Positions 12,384 to 20,100 of a stretch of 24,466 nucleotides of DNA are shown here, one piece after another (position 1 is the first letter of the stretch; every line of letters starts with the position of its first letter). Below the pieces are notes generated by a model, which did no database searches, was not told the DNA's origin, and worked only from the letters and a program-made list of their open reading frames with translations. The DNA is from Oscillospiraceae bacterium (GTDB taxonomy: Bacteria > Bacillota > Clostridia > Oscillospirales > Ruminococcaceae), in NCBI GenBank assembly GCA_019413245.1, contig DXNX01000018.1, positions 1-24,466 on the forward strand, written 5' to 3'. The position numbers were made by a program, and so were the translations under genes.

Positions 12384-13859
12384 ATGATGAAATTCTTGCA
12401 GAAGCTCGGCAAGGCGCTTATGCTGCCCGTTGCCGCGCTGCCCGTCTGCGGCATCCTGATGGGCCTGGGCTATGCACTGGCTCCGGCTGCTATGGGTGCT
12501 GAAGGCGCCACTACCGGCCTGGCTTACACGGTCGGTTTCATTCTGATCAAGGCCGGCGGCGCCCTGATCGACAACATGGCCTGGCTGTTCGCCGTTGGCG
12601 CTGCCGTTGGCCTGTCCGATGACCATGACGGTACCGCCGCTCTGGCCGGTCTGGTCAGCTACCTGATGATGACCCAGCTGCTGAGCGTGGGCGTCGTCAG
12701 CGCTCTGCCTTTCATGAACCTGGTGGAAGGCACCTCTACCTACATCGCTTTCCAGAAGACCGCCGGCAACGCCTTCATCGGTATCCTGGCTGCGATCATC
12801 GGTGCTACCTGCTACAACAAGTTCAAGAGCACCCAGCTGCCTGACTGGCTGGCCTTCTTCAGCGGCAAGCGCTGCGTGGCCATCGTCACCGGCCTGGTCT
12901 CCATCGTTGTTTCCGTCATCCTGCTGTTCCTGTGGCCTCTGATCTTCAACGCTCTGGTCTGGGTCGGCGACGCCATCGTCGGCATGGGCGGCATCGGTGC
13001 TGGTCTGTACGCTTTCTTCAACCGTCTGCTGATCCCCACCGGCCTTCATCACGCTCTGAACAACGTGTTCTGGTTCGATACCATCGGCCTGGGCGACCTG
13101 ACCCATTACTGGGCCGGTGAAACTTCCGCCGACGTGGGCTGGAGCCTCGGCATGTACATGTCCGGCTTCTTCCCCTGCATGATGTTCGGTATCCCCGGCG
13201 CTGCTCTGGCTATGGTCCACACCGCCAAGAACAAGAAGGCTGCTATCGGCCTGGTTGCTTCTGCCGCTATCTGCGCTTTCGTCTGCGGCGTTACCGAGCC
13301 CTTCGAATTCGGCTTCATGTTCCTGTGCTTCCCCCTGTACGTTGTGTACGCTCTGCTGTACGGCATCTTCGCCGTCATCACCTACTACGTTGGTTTCCGT
13401 GCCGGCTTCATGTTCTCTGCCGGTGCCACTGACCTGGTCTTCTCCGCTTCTCTGCCGGCTCATGCCAACACCTGGATGATCATTCCTCTGGGCATCGCCG
13501 CTTTCATCGTCTTCTACGTTGTATTCCGTTTCGCCATCACCAAATTCAACCTGGTCACCCCGGGCCGTGAAGATGAGGATGCCGAAGCTGCCGAATCCAA
13601 CATCCAGCTGGCGAACAATGACTTCACCGCTATCGCTTCCGGCGTTCTGGCCGCTGTCGGCGGCAAGGGCAACGTGGCCAATGTTGACTATTGCGCCACC
13701 CGCCTGCGCTTCGAAGTGAAGGACAGCACCGCTGTCGATGAAAAGGCCGTCAAGGCTGCCGGCGCTGCCGGTGTCATCCGTCCCAGCAAGACTGCCTGCC
13801 AGGTCGTCATCGGCCCGAAGGTGCAGTTCGTTTACGATGAGCTGAAGAAGATGCTGTAA
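12384..13859 (+). CDS. nagE: PTS EIICB transporter, N-acetylglucosamine/glucose family (probable NagE)
   Basis: Imports a hexose and phosphorylates it during transport; GlcNAc is the likely substrate because nagB and nagA follow. The 491 residues comprise a multi-helix EIIC domain (about 1-390), with PTGLHHALNNVFWF (218-231) and GVTEPFEFGF (302-311, including the conserved TEP), a short acidic linker (393-406), and a C-terminal EIIB domain (about 410-491) with the phosphorylated Cys437 in VDYCATRLRFEV. No EIIA domain is present, although E. coli NagE is EIICBA; a separate EIIA must supply phosphate. The ATG at 12384 has AGGAGGA eight bases upstream; in-frame codons further upstream lie in the AT-rich leader. 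Codon use is notably rich in GCT, GTT and CTG, as in highly expressed genes. Ended by a perfect palindromic terminator. Confidence 0.92.
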   Translation: MMKFLQKLGKALMLPVAALPVCGILMGLGYALAPAAMGAEGATTGLAYTVGFILIKAGGALIDNMAWLFAVGAAVGLSDDHDGTAALAGLVSYLMMTQLLSVGVVSALPFMNLVEGTSTYIAFQKTAGNAFIGILAAIIGATCYNKFKSTQLPDWLAFFSGKRCVAIVTGLVSIVVSVILLFLWPLIFNALVWVGDAIVGMGGIGAGLYAFFNRLLIPTGLHHALNNVFWFDTIGLGDLTHYWAGETSADVGWSLGMYMSGFFPCMMFGIPGAALAMVHTAKNKKAAIGLVASAAICAFVCGVTEPFEFGFMFLCFPLYVVYALLYGIFAVITYYVGFRAGFMFSAGATDLVFSASLPAHANTWMIIPLGIAAFIVFYVVFRFAITKFNLVTPGREDEDAEAAESNIQLANNDFTAIASGVLAAVGGKGNVANVDYCATRLRFEVKDSTAVDEKAVKAAGAAGVIRPSKTACQVVIGPKVQFVYDELKKML

Positions 13860-13915
13860 TCTTCCCGCACAGCCGTTTCGGGGCGGAGCCGCTGGTTCTC
13901 TCCGCTGTATCTTCC

Positions 13916-13952
13916 GCCACGGGCGGGCGCATGCCCGCCCGTGGCATTTTTT
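13916..13952 (+). terminator. Terminator of nagE
   Basis: GCCACGGGCGGGC (13916-13928) and GCCCGCCCGTGGC (13933-13945) form a perfect 13-bp stem with a four-base loop (GCAT), followed by A and six T. Confidence 0.93.
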
Positions 13953-14041
13953 GTGCGTATCTCCGAAACTCTTTGGTCGCACTTTCCTGTGCCCTCCCCC
14001 GGATGCTTCGTGAATATCGCACAAAAGAGAGTTTTCTCTCA

Positions 14042-14070
14042 TTGCCTTTTTTGTCCCGAATTGCTATACT
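14042..14070 (+). promoter_or_regulatory. Promoter of nagB
   Basis: TTGCCT (14042-14047), 17 bases, TATACT (14065-14070). It lies after the nagE terminator and about 47 bases before the nagB start, so nagB has its own transcription start. Confidence 0.7.
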
Positions 14071-14082
14071 AAGGGTAGCAAT
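14060..14082. promoter_or_regulatory. Inverted repeat over the nagB -10, candidate operator
   Basis: ATTGCTA (14060-14066) and TAGCAAT (14076-14082) are exact inverted copies around nine bases. The left arm overlaps the -10 and the repeat covers the likely transcription start, a classic place for a repressor such as a GntR-type regulator. No regulator gene is in the window. Confidence 0.55.
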
Positions 14083-14123
14083 ACCATTCCTTTCCGATTC
14101 TGATTTTCCGGAGGTTTACGACT

Positions 14124-14849
14124 ATGAAAATCATTCGTGCAAAAGACTACAAAGACATGTCCCGCAAGGCGGCCAACATCATTTCCGCCCAGGTCATCAT
14201 GAAGCCCAACTGCGTGTTGGGTCTGGCTACCGGCGGCACTCCTGTCGGCACCTACAAGCAGCTGATCGACTGGTACAACAAGGGCGACCTGGATTTCGCC
14301 GAAGTGACCACCGTCAACCTGGACGAATACCGTGGCCTGCCCCGGGAGAATCCCCAGAGCTACTGGTATTTCATGCATGACAACCTGTTCAACCATGTGA
14401 ACATCGATCCCAGCCACATCAACCTGCCCGACGGCACCAACATGGACGCCGCTGCCGAGTGTGCCCGCTATGACGATGTCATCCACAGCGTGGGCGGCAT
14501 TGACCTGCAGCTGCTGGGCATCGGTCACGACGGCCATATCGGCTTCAACGAGCCGGGTTCCGCCTTTGAGCTGGGCACCCACTGCGTGGACCTGACCCAG
14601 GAAACCATCGAGGCCAACAAGCGCTTCTTTGAGAGCATCGACGACGTGCCCCGCCAGGCCTACACCATGGGCATCAAAACCATCATGCAGGCCCGCAAGG
14701 TCCTGCTGGTTGCCAGCGGCAAGGACAAGGCTGCCATCGTGAAGAAGGCATTCTTCGGCCCGGTCACCCCCGAAGTGCCCGCTTCCATCCTGCAGATGCA
14801 TCCCGACTTCATCCTGGTGGGTGACGAGGAAGCTCTGAGCGAGATCTAA
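14124..14849 (+). CDS. nagB: Glucosamine-6-phosphate deaminase
   Basis: NagB converts glucosamine-6-phosphate to fructose-6-phosphate and ammonia, feeding amino sugars into glycolysis. The 241-residue protein is typical of the shorter Gram-positive form. Motifs: GLATGGTPVGTY (33-44, phosphate binding), VNLDEYRGL (64-72), and GIGHDGHIGFNEPGS (132-146). Asp67, Asp136, His138 and Glu143 line up by eye with E. coli Asp72, Asp141, His143 and Glu148. The ATG at 14124 has GGAGG upstream. It stands between nagE and nagA, with its own promoter and a terminator after it. Confidence 0.97.
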   Translation: MKIIRAKDYKDMSRKAANIISAQVIMKPNCVLGLATGGTPVGTYKQLIDWYNKGDLDFAEVTTVNLDEYRGLPRENPQSYWYFMHDNLFNHVNIDPSHINLPDGTNMDAAAECARYDDVIHSVGGIDLQLLGIGHDGHIGFNEPGSAFELGTHCVDLTQETIEANKRFFESIDDVPRQAYTMGIKTIMQARKVLLVASGKDKAAIVKKAFFGPVTPEVPASILQMHPDFILVGDEEALSEI

Positions 14850-14866
14850 AATATCCCAACCATTCT

Positions 14867-14894
14867 CCCCTGCCCCGCCGGGGCGGGGGTTTTT
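14867..14894 (+). terminator. Intrinsic terminator or attenuator between nagB and nagA
   Basis: CCCCTGCCCC (14867-14876) pairs with GGGGCGGGGG (14880-14889) over 10 bp including one wobble, around a three-base loop, followed by five T (14890-14894). It lies 24 bases before the nagA start. I see no promoter between it and nagA, so nagA may depend on read-through. Confidence 0.8.
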
Positions 14895-14917
14895 AGCAGA
14901 CAAGCGAGGAATGAACT

Positions 14918-16048
14918 ATGATTATTCGCAATGCCAAGGTTTACACCCCGCAGCATACCTTTGCTGTGCAGGACCTGGTCATCCGCAACGGCCGCATTGT
15001 CCCCCACGCCAAGGCCGAGCCCGGCGAGCAGGTCATCGACGCCGACGGGCTGTACGCGCTGCCCGGTCTGGTGGACATCCATTTCCATGGCGCTGTCGGT
15101 CACGATTTCTGTGACGCCGACCCCGAAGGACTGCAGGCCATCGCCGACTTTGAGGCGAGCAAGGGCGTGCTGGCCATCTGCCCCGCCACCATGACCTTCA
15201 GCGAGGAGATCCTGAACGGCATCATGGACGTGGCTGCCGCCCACAAGAACGAGCGCGGTGCCGACCTGGTGGGCATCAACATGGAGGGCCCCTACATCAG
15301 CCCCAAGAAGGTGGGCGCCCAGAACCCCAAGTACGTCATGGGTGCCGACGCGGGCATGTTCCACCGCCTGAACGAGCGCTCCGGCGGCCTGATCAAGCTG
15401 GTGGACGTGGCCCCTGAAGAGCCCGGCAACCTGGAATTCATCAAGGAATGCAGCAAGGAAGTGAGCATCTCCATCGCCCACACCTGCACTGACTACGACA
15501 CCGCCAAGGCTGCTTTTGCCGCCGGTGCCAACCATATGACCCATCTGTACAATGCCATGCCCGGTATCAACCACCGGGAGCCCGGTCCCATCATCGCAGC
15601 CCTGGAAGAAGGCGCCATGGTAGAACTGATCACCGACGGCGTCCACATTCATCCGGCGATGGTGCGCTTCACCTTCAACACCTTCGGTGATGACCATGTG
15701 GTGCTGATTGCTGACAGCATGATGGCCTGCGGCCTGCCGGACGGCGCTTACAGCCTGGGCGGTCAGGCCGTAACGGTGCGCGGCCCCCGTGCCACCCTGA
15801 CCGAGCATCCCGATACCATTGCCGGCAGCGCCACCTGCCTGTACGACTGCATGCGCCATGCGGTGCGGGAGATGGGCGTGCCCCTGGAGAGTGCCGTGCG
15901 TGCGGCTTCCGAGAATCCGGCCCGCTGCATCGGCATCGACGCCGACTACGGCAGCCTGGCAGAAGGCCGCATCGGCAACGTCATTCTGGTCGATGCCGAC
16001 CTGAATATCAAGACGGTCATCCGTCACGGCGAAGTCCTGGAAGGCTGA
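14918..16048 (+). CDS. nagA: N-acetylglucosamine-6-phosphate deacetylase
   Basis: NagA removes acetate from GlcNAc-6-P, giving the NagB substrate. The 376-residue amidohydrolase-fold protein shows the expected metal and catalytic residues: HFH at 55-57 in VDIHFHGAVGHD, Glu123 in NMEGPYISP, His188 in SIAHT, His209 in MTHLYNAM, DGVHIHP (240-246) and the catalytic Asp266 in LIADSM. The ATG at 14918 is seven bases after GAGGA (14906-14910). Another ATG at 14911 directly abuts that site and is in a different frame. Gene order nagE-nagB-nagA gives a complete GlcNAc route to fructose-6-P. Confidence 0.96.
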   Translation: MIIRNAKVYTPQHTFAVQDLVIRNGRIVPHAKAEPGEQVIDADGLYALPGLVDIHFHGAVGHDFCDADPEGLQAIADFEASKGVLAICPATMTFSEEILNGIMDVAAAHKNERGADLVGINMEGPYISPKKVGAQNPKYVMGADAGMFHRLNERSGGLIKLVDVAPEEPGNLEFIKECSKEVSISIAHTCTDYDTAKAAFAAGANHMTHLYNAMPGINHREPGPIIAALEEGAMVELITDGVHIHPAMVRFTFNTFGDDHVVLIADSMMACGLPDGAYSLGGQAVTVRGPRATLTEHPDTIAGSATCLYDCMRHAVREMGVPLESAVRAASENPARCIGIDADYGSLAEGRIGNVILVDADLNIKTVIRHGEVLEG

Positions 16049-16117
16049 TTTTCCGGACTTTGGCAAAATTTCCCGACCGAATTGCGTGTTTTTTGTTGGT
16101 TTCGCCGTTCTTTCCCC

Positions 16118-16146
16118 TTGCGAAACTGGAAGAAATCGTATATAAT
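16118..16146 (+). promoter_or_regulatory. Strong sigma-A promoter of ireB
   Basis: TTGCGA (16118-16123), 17 bases, TATAAT (16141-16146, consensus). About 40 bases before the ireB ribosome site. I see no terminator after nagA, so read-through from nagA is also possible. Confidence 0.75.
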
Positions 16147-16193
16147 GGGAAGCAGAAATTCCAAAAACCAAGTTGATAAAGGGGGTTGTTGCC

Positions 16194-16448
16194 ATGGCGA
16201 TTTCGGAACCGACTGCTGTCTTTTCGATCCACGACGATAAAGACCAGGAGATCAAACAGGTCATGATGCTGGTGTACAGCGCGCTGGAGGAAAAGGGCTA
16301 TAACCCCGTCAACCAGCTTGTGGGGTACATCCTTTCGGAAGATCCCACCTACATCACCACTTACAAGAATGCCCGCGCCCTGATCCGCCGCATTGATCGC
16401 GACGATCTGCTGCAGGCACTGGTGCGTGACTACGTCAAGCGCGGCTGA
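16194..16448 (+). CDS. ireB: IreB family regulatory phosphoprotein (UPF0297)
   Basis: An 84-residue protein of the IreB family; in Enterococcus faecalis IreB is a substrate of the PASTA kinase IreK and affects cephalosporin resistance and the cell-envelope response. The family core is clear: LEEKGYNPVNQLVGYILSED, PTYITTYKNARALIRRIDRD and a terminal YVKRG. The N-terminus reads MAISEPTAVFSIHDD, so the residues at the reported phospho-threonine positions 4 and 7 are Ser4 and Thr7. I chose ATG 16194, eight bases after AAAGGGGG; an in-frame ATG at 16173 overlaps the region before that site. In many Firmicutes this gene sits next to alaS and ruvX/yrrK; here it stands alone between nagA and a convergent carboxypeptidase. 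Confidence 0.93.
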   Translation: MAISEPTAVFSIHDDKDQEIKQVMMLVYSALEEKGYNPVNQLVGYILSEDPTYITTYKNARALIRRIDRDDLLQALVRDYVKRG

Positions 16449-16470
16449 GTCCGTTCTATCCGCAACAAAC

Positions 16471-16505
16471 AAAACCGGACCGGGAAATTTCCCGGTCCAG
16501 TTTTT
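16471..16505. terminator. Bidirectional terminator between ireB and the carboxypeptidase gene
   Basis: GGACCGGGAAA (16477-16487) and TTTCCCGGTCC (16488-16498) form a perfect palindrome, flanked by an A run on the left and a T run on the right, so it can end transcripts from both convergent genes. Confidence 0.92.
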
Positions 16506-16518
16506 GTTTTGTCTGTTT

Positions 16519-17856
16519 TCAGCGGGGACGCCGCTTGCCCATCTTTTTGCCTTCTTCGTTGATGGCCATCAGCATGGCCACCACCCATACAAAGGCGTAG
16601 ACTGCCACCGTGATCATGGTGATGATGACCACCACCTTGAAGTAGGTGGAACTGAAGAACTCGCCCACGCGGGACATGGTGTACAGGACCTGGTTGCGTG
16701 AAACATTGCTGCCCGCAATGAGGTCCACCGTACCCACCTCTTCCCCCTGGATGGAAACAGTCACGGTGCCCACCACATCCCCCTGGGTGATGGGGGCTGC
16801 CAGGCTGTCCGGCAGGTGGAAAGTCTGCTGGGTCAGGGAGGCGCCGCCGTCGGCAGGCAGCAATGTCAGCATATCATCCACCGGATACAGCATAACGGTG
16901 TCCGCCTCGGTCGCATACCGCACCGGCAGTTCCGAGATGGGCTGGGTGGTATCCAGCGCCGCCGACACCGTAAAGGTGTCAAAAGCCCAGTCCATCAGCT
17001 TGGCTGTCTCAAACAGCGCCGGCTTATCGTCTATAGAAAGGGGGCTGTGCAGCACCACACAGATGTAGCTGATGCCGTCCTGTGTATGCCAGCTGGCGAA
17101 ATTCTGCCAGTCGGACAGACTTCCGGTCTTGCCGCCCTTGGTGTAATCCCGGTAATAGGCAGTGCCGGAAACCAGCATCTTGTCAGTCGTCAGGATGTTG
17201 TAAGGCGCATCGTGGGCGGTGGATGCCGGCATCTGGTAGGTGGTGGCCCCCGCCACCTCCACAAAGGCATCATAGCTCATGGCCGCCCGCAGCAGCAGAT
17301 ACGCGTCCCGGGCGGTGACCACGTTGCCGGGGTCCAGGCCGCAGGGGTCGGTGAAGGTGGTGCCGGTACAGCCGATGGCCTTGGCCTCATCATTCATCAT
17401 GGCCACAAAATTATCGATGCTGCCGCCGCCCATATAGTCGGCCACCATATAGGCCGCCTCATTGGCGCTGGGCAGAAGCATGGCGTACAGCAGGCTGCGC
17501 AGAGTGTGGGTCTCACCCCGCCAGATATCGGCCGTGGAGGCGTTCTTACCGTACAGGATATCGTAGATATAGCCGGGAGCGGTCACGGTGATGGTATCCA
17601 GCTGATCCTGATAGGTCTTGAGCATCAGGATAATGGTCATCAGCTTGGTCAGACTGGCAGCCTCCATGGAGGTTTCGCTGTTCTTTTCATAAACCACCAG
17701 GTTGGTGTCCAGGTTGACCACATAGGCCGCTTCCGCAGAGATCTCAAAGTCCGGGTCATAGCCCGACATAGCCGAAGCCGGCACCGCCAGCAAGCAGGCC
17801 AGAATCAGCACCGTCAGGCCCACGGCCAGACATTTTTTCAGGCGATGTAAATCCAT
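16519..17856 (-). CDS. D-alanyl-D-alanine carboxypeptidase (peptidase S11, low-molecular-weight PBP)
   Basis: Removes the terminal D-Ala from peptidoglycan pentapeptides. The 445-residue protein has a signal peptide (1-29, ending in VPASA), and the three penicillin-binding motifs: Ser68-Leu-Thr-Lys71 in AASLTKLMT, Ser130-Ala-Asn132 in LPSANEAAY, and Lys243-Thr-Gly245 in GGKTGSLS. After the catalytic domain (to about 300) comes a beta-rich C-terminal region, then a membrane helix (about 407-430) and a short basic tail ending KKMGKRRPR. A true membrane span replaces the amphipathic helix typical of E. coli PBP5. The ATG at 17854-17856 has AAGGAAC upstream, and the gene has its own promoter. Convergent with ireB. 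Confidence 0.94.
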   Translation of the reverse strand: MDLHRLKKCLAVGLTVLILACLLAVPASAMSGYDPDFEISAEAAYVVNLDTNLVVYEKNSETSMEAASLTKLMTIILMLKTYQDQLDTITVTAPGYIYDILYGKNASTADIWRGETHTLRSLLYAMLLPSANEAAYMVADYMGGGSIDNFVAMMNDEAKAIGCTGTTFTDPCGLDPGNVVTARDAYLLLRAAMSYDAFVEVAGATTYQMPASTAHDAPYNILTTDKMLVSGTAYYRDYTKGGKTGSLSDWQNFASWHTQDGISYICVVLHSPLSIDDKPALFETAKLMDWAFDTFTVSAALDTTQPISELPVRYATEADTVMLYPVDDMLTLLPADGGASLTQQTFHLPDSLAAPITQGDVVGTVTVSIQGEEVGTVDLIAGSNVSRNQVLYTMSRVGEFFSSTYFKVVVIITMITVAVYAFVWVVAMLMAINEEGKKMGKRRPR

Positions 17857-17911
17857 ATGACGTTCCTTGGTTCACAGGTCATGCGGGCTGCGCGCCCGCG
17901 GATACGAATAT

Positions 17912-17940
17912 AGTATACCAAAAAGTTGGGCCAGGCACAA
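17912..17940 (-). promoter_or_regulatory. Promoter of the D-Ala-D-Ala carboxypeptidase gene
   Basis: On the minus strand TTGTGC (plus 17935-17940), 17 bases, TATACT (plus 17912-17917), with TGG before the -10 (extended -10). The -35 lies only ten bases from the recG stop codon. Confidence 0.65.
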
Positions 17941-17950
17941 ATATCCTGGG

Positions 17951-19993
17951 TCAATTCATGGCACCTGCCGTGGCAAACAGCCGTTCCACCTCGTCCGAAA
18001 GCTCCCGGTGTTCCGGCAAAGCCAGATTCGGATCTTTGGTCAGCAGGTCCTTGGCCTCCTGCTGGGCCACTTTCAGGGTACGGGTATCCTGGACCAGGTC
18101 CGCCACCCGCAGGGTGGGCAGGCCGTGCTGGGCTTCCCCGAAGAAATCCCCGGGGCCGCGGTGTTCCAGGTCATACCGGGCCACCGCAAAGCCATCGGAG
18201 GTATGGCAGAGGAAGTGCAGTCGCTCTTTCACCGACTCGTTCTCATTGTCCGAAATAAGGATGCAGCAGGAATCCGCCGCGCCCCGTCCCACACGCCCGC
18301 GCAGTTGGTGCAGCGCGGACAGACCGAAGCGCTCGGCATTCTCGATGACCATGACGGTGGCGTTAGGCACGTCCACCCCCACCTCAATGACGGTGGTGCT
18401 CACCAGCACATCCAGTTTGCCATCCTTAAACTGCTGCATGATCTCGTCCTTTTCCTTAGGCTTCAGCTTGCCGTGCAGCAGACCGATACGCCGGTGGGGC
18501 AGCAAAGCGCAGGCGGTGTCCTCGTAATATTTTTTGACCGCCTTCATACCCGCATCCAGTTCGTTTTCCTCGATGGCCGGGCAGACGATGTACACCTGGT
18601 GACCGGCTTCGATCTGCTGGTCCAGATAGCCGTACATATCCCGCCGCTTTCGCCCGGTGATGAACCAGGTCTTGATGGGTTTTCGGCCGGGCGGCAGCTC
18701 GTCCAGCACCGAAATGTCCAGGTCCCCGTACAGCAGCAGGCCCAGGGTCCGGGGAATGGGCGTGGCACTCATGACCAGCAGATGAGGGCTGCGGGCTTTG
18801 CCCACCAGCACACCCCTCTGGCGCACACCGAAGCGATGCTGTTCGTCCACAATGGCCAGCCCCAGGTTCTTGAACACCACCTTATCGGTGAGCACCGCAT
18901 GGGTGCCCACTACCAGACCGGCCCGGCCGTCCTCGATGGCAGCCAGGGCAATCCGGCGCTCGGCAGCTTTCATGCCGCCTACCAGCAGGGTCACATTCAC
19001 TCCGAAAGGCTCCAGGCGGTCCGCCAGGGTAGCAGCGTGCTGCCGGGCTAGGATCTCGGTAGGAGCCAGCAATGCACTCTGCCAGCCGTTCTGGGCCGCA
19101 TACCAGATGGCCGCAGCCGCCACCAGGGTCTTGCCGCTGCCCACGTCGCCCTGCAGCAGGCGGTTCATGGGCGTGTTGCGGCAGAGGTCGGCGGTGATTT
19201 CCTGGGTAGCCCGGCGCTGGGCCCCGGTAGGCTCATAAGGCAGGCTGCGCCAGAAGGGTTCCATATCCAGTGGACGCATGGGCGCGCCCGCCGCACGGCG
19301 GCCATGGCTGCGCAGCAGGAAGATGCCAAGCTGCAGGATATACAGCTCCTCAAAAATCAGGCGGCGGCGCGCTGCAGCAGCTTCCTCGGTGCTGTGCGGC
19401 GCGTGGATGGCCCGCACAGCCTCCGCCTTGGACGGCATGCGGTAGCGGGTCAGCAGCTCCGGCGGCAGCGGGTCGGGCAGTTCAGCGGCCGCCGGAAGAG
19501 CAGCCTCCACGCACCGGGCAATGCGGCCGGAGGGCAGCCCCTCAGTGGCGCCGTACACCGGCAGCAGCGGCGATGCGGACACCTGAGCCTCGGTGCGCAC
19601 CAGCGGATGCAGGATCTCCCGCCGGGTCATGGTGCCGCCTACCCGACCTTCAAAGTAATAGGTCTCCCCTATTTCCAGGTTCTGGGCCGCATAGGACGCA
19701 TTGAACCAGGAAAGGTTCAGCGTACCGCTGTCATCGGCGGCCAGCACACGGGTCAGTACACGGCCGCCCCGGATGCGGCGGTCCGGCTCTCTCTGCAATA
19801 CGGTGGCCCGCACGCAGCAGTCCACATCGTAGGGCGCAGAGGCCACAGTATACGGCTGGGAATAGTCGATATACCGGCGCGGATAATGCAGCAGCAGGTC
19901 CCGCACGGTAGAAATGCCCAGTTTTTCAAATTTCTTGGCAAAGCTGGGCCCGACGCCCTTGAGATATTGGATGGAACCGTCCAGCGGCGGCAT
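17951..19993 (-). CDS. recG: ATP-dependent DNA helicase RecG
   Basis: RecG remodels stalled replication forks and branch-migrates Holliday junctions. The 680-residue length is nearly that of the B. subtilis protein. Domains in order: an N-terminal wedge/OB region beginning IQYLKGVGPSFAKKFEKLGI, then helicase motifs GDVGSGKT (282-289, Walker A), DEQHRFGVRQR (383-393, a DEQH-type Walker B), MSATPIPRT (408-416), and in the second RecA-like domain STTVIEVGVDVPNAT and the Gln/Arg-rich QLRGRVGRG. A C-terminal HRGPGDFFGEAQHG matches the RecG tail. The ATG at 19991-19993 has AAAGGAGG eight bases upstream. It lies downstream of fakA but a terminator separates them; I could not identify a confident promoter in the 47 bases after that terminator. 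Confidence 0.97.
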   Translation of the reverse strand: MPPLDGSIQYLKGVGPSFAKKFEKLGISTVRDLLLHYPRRYIDYSQPYTVASAPYDVDCCVRATVLQREPDRRIRGGRVLTRVLAADDSGTLNLSWFNASYAAQNLEIGETYYFEGRVGGTMTRREILHPLVRTEAQVSASPLLPVYGATEGLPSGRIARCVEAALPAAAELPDPLPPELLTRYRMPSKAEAVRAIHAPHSTEEAAAARRRLIFEELYILQLGIFLLRSHGRRAAGAPMRPLDMEPFWRSLPYEPTGAQRRATQEITADLCRNTPMNRLLQGDVGSGKTLVAAAAIWYAAQNGWQSALLAPTEILARQHAATLADRLEPFGVNVTLLVGGMKAAERRIALAAIEDGRAGLVVGTHAVLTDKVVFKNLGLAIVDEQHRFGVRQRGVLVGKARSPHLLVMSATPIPRTLGLLLYGDLDISVLDELPPGRKPIKTWFITGRKRRDMYGYLDQQIEAGHQVYIVCPAIEENELDAGMKAVKKYYEDTACALLPHRRIGLLHGKLKPKEKDEIMQQFKDGKLDVLVSTTVIEVGVDVPNATVMVIENAERFGLSALHQLRGRVGRGAADSCCILISDNENESVKERLHFLCHTSDGFAVARYDLEHRGPGDFFGEAQHGLPTLRVADLVQDTRTLKVAQQEAKDLLTKDPNLALPEHRELSDEVERLFATAGAMN

Positions 19994-20040
19994 ATGCGGG
20001 GCCTCCTTTCTTACAGAGTGGGGAAATTTTATCCGATGTT

Positions 20041-20084
20041 AAAAAAGGACGAACCTGGCTTTTGGCACAAATTCGTCCTTTTTT
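20041..20084. terminator. Terminator after fakA (symmetrical)
   Basis: AAAAAAGGACGAA (20041-20053) pairs exactly with TTCGTCCTTTTTT (20072-20084), 13 bp with an 18-base loop. On the minus strand it ends fakA; the A/T-rich arm bases can act as the U tract. Transcription of recG would need read-through or a weak local promoter. Confidence 0.8.
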
Positions 20085-20100
20085 GTGTTTATAAACCGTG

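Noticed and set aside
12315..14042. 575-codon minus-strand open frame opposite nagE
   Set aside because: Shadow of the PTS transporter; composition is rich in Asp, Gly and Gln as expected from antisense of hydrophobic codons.
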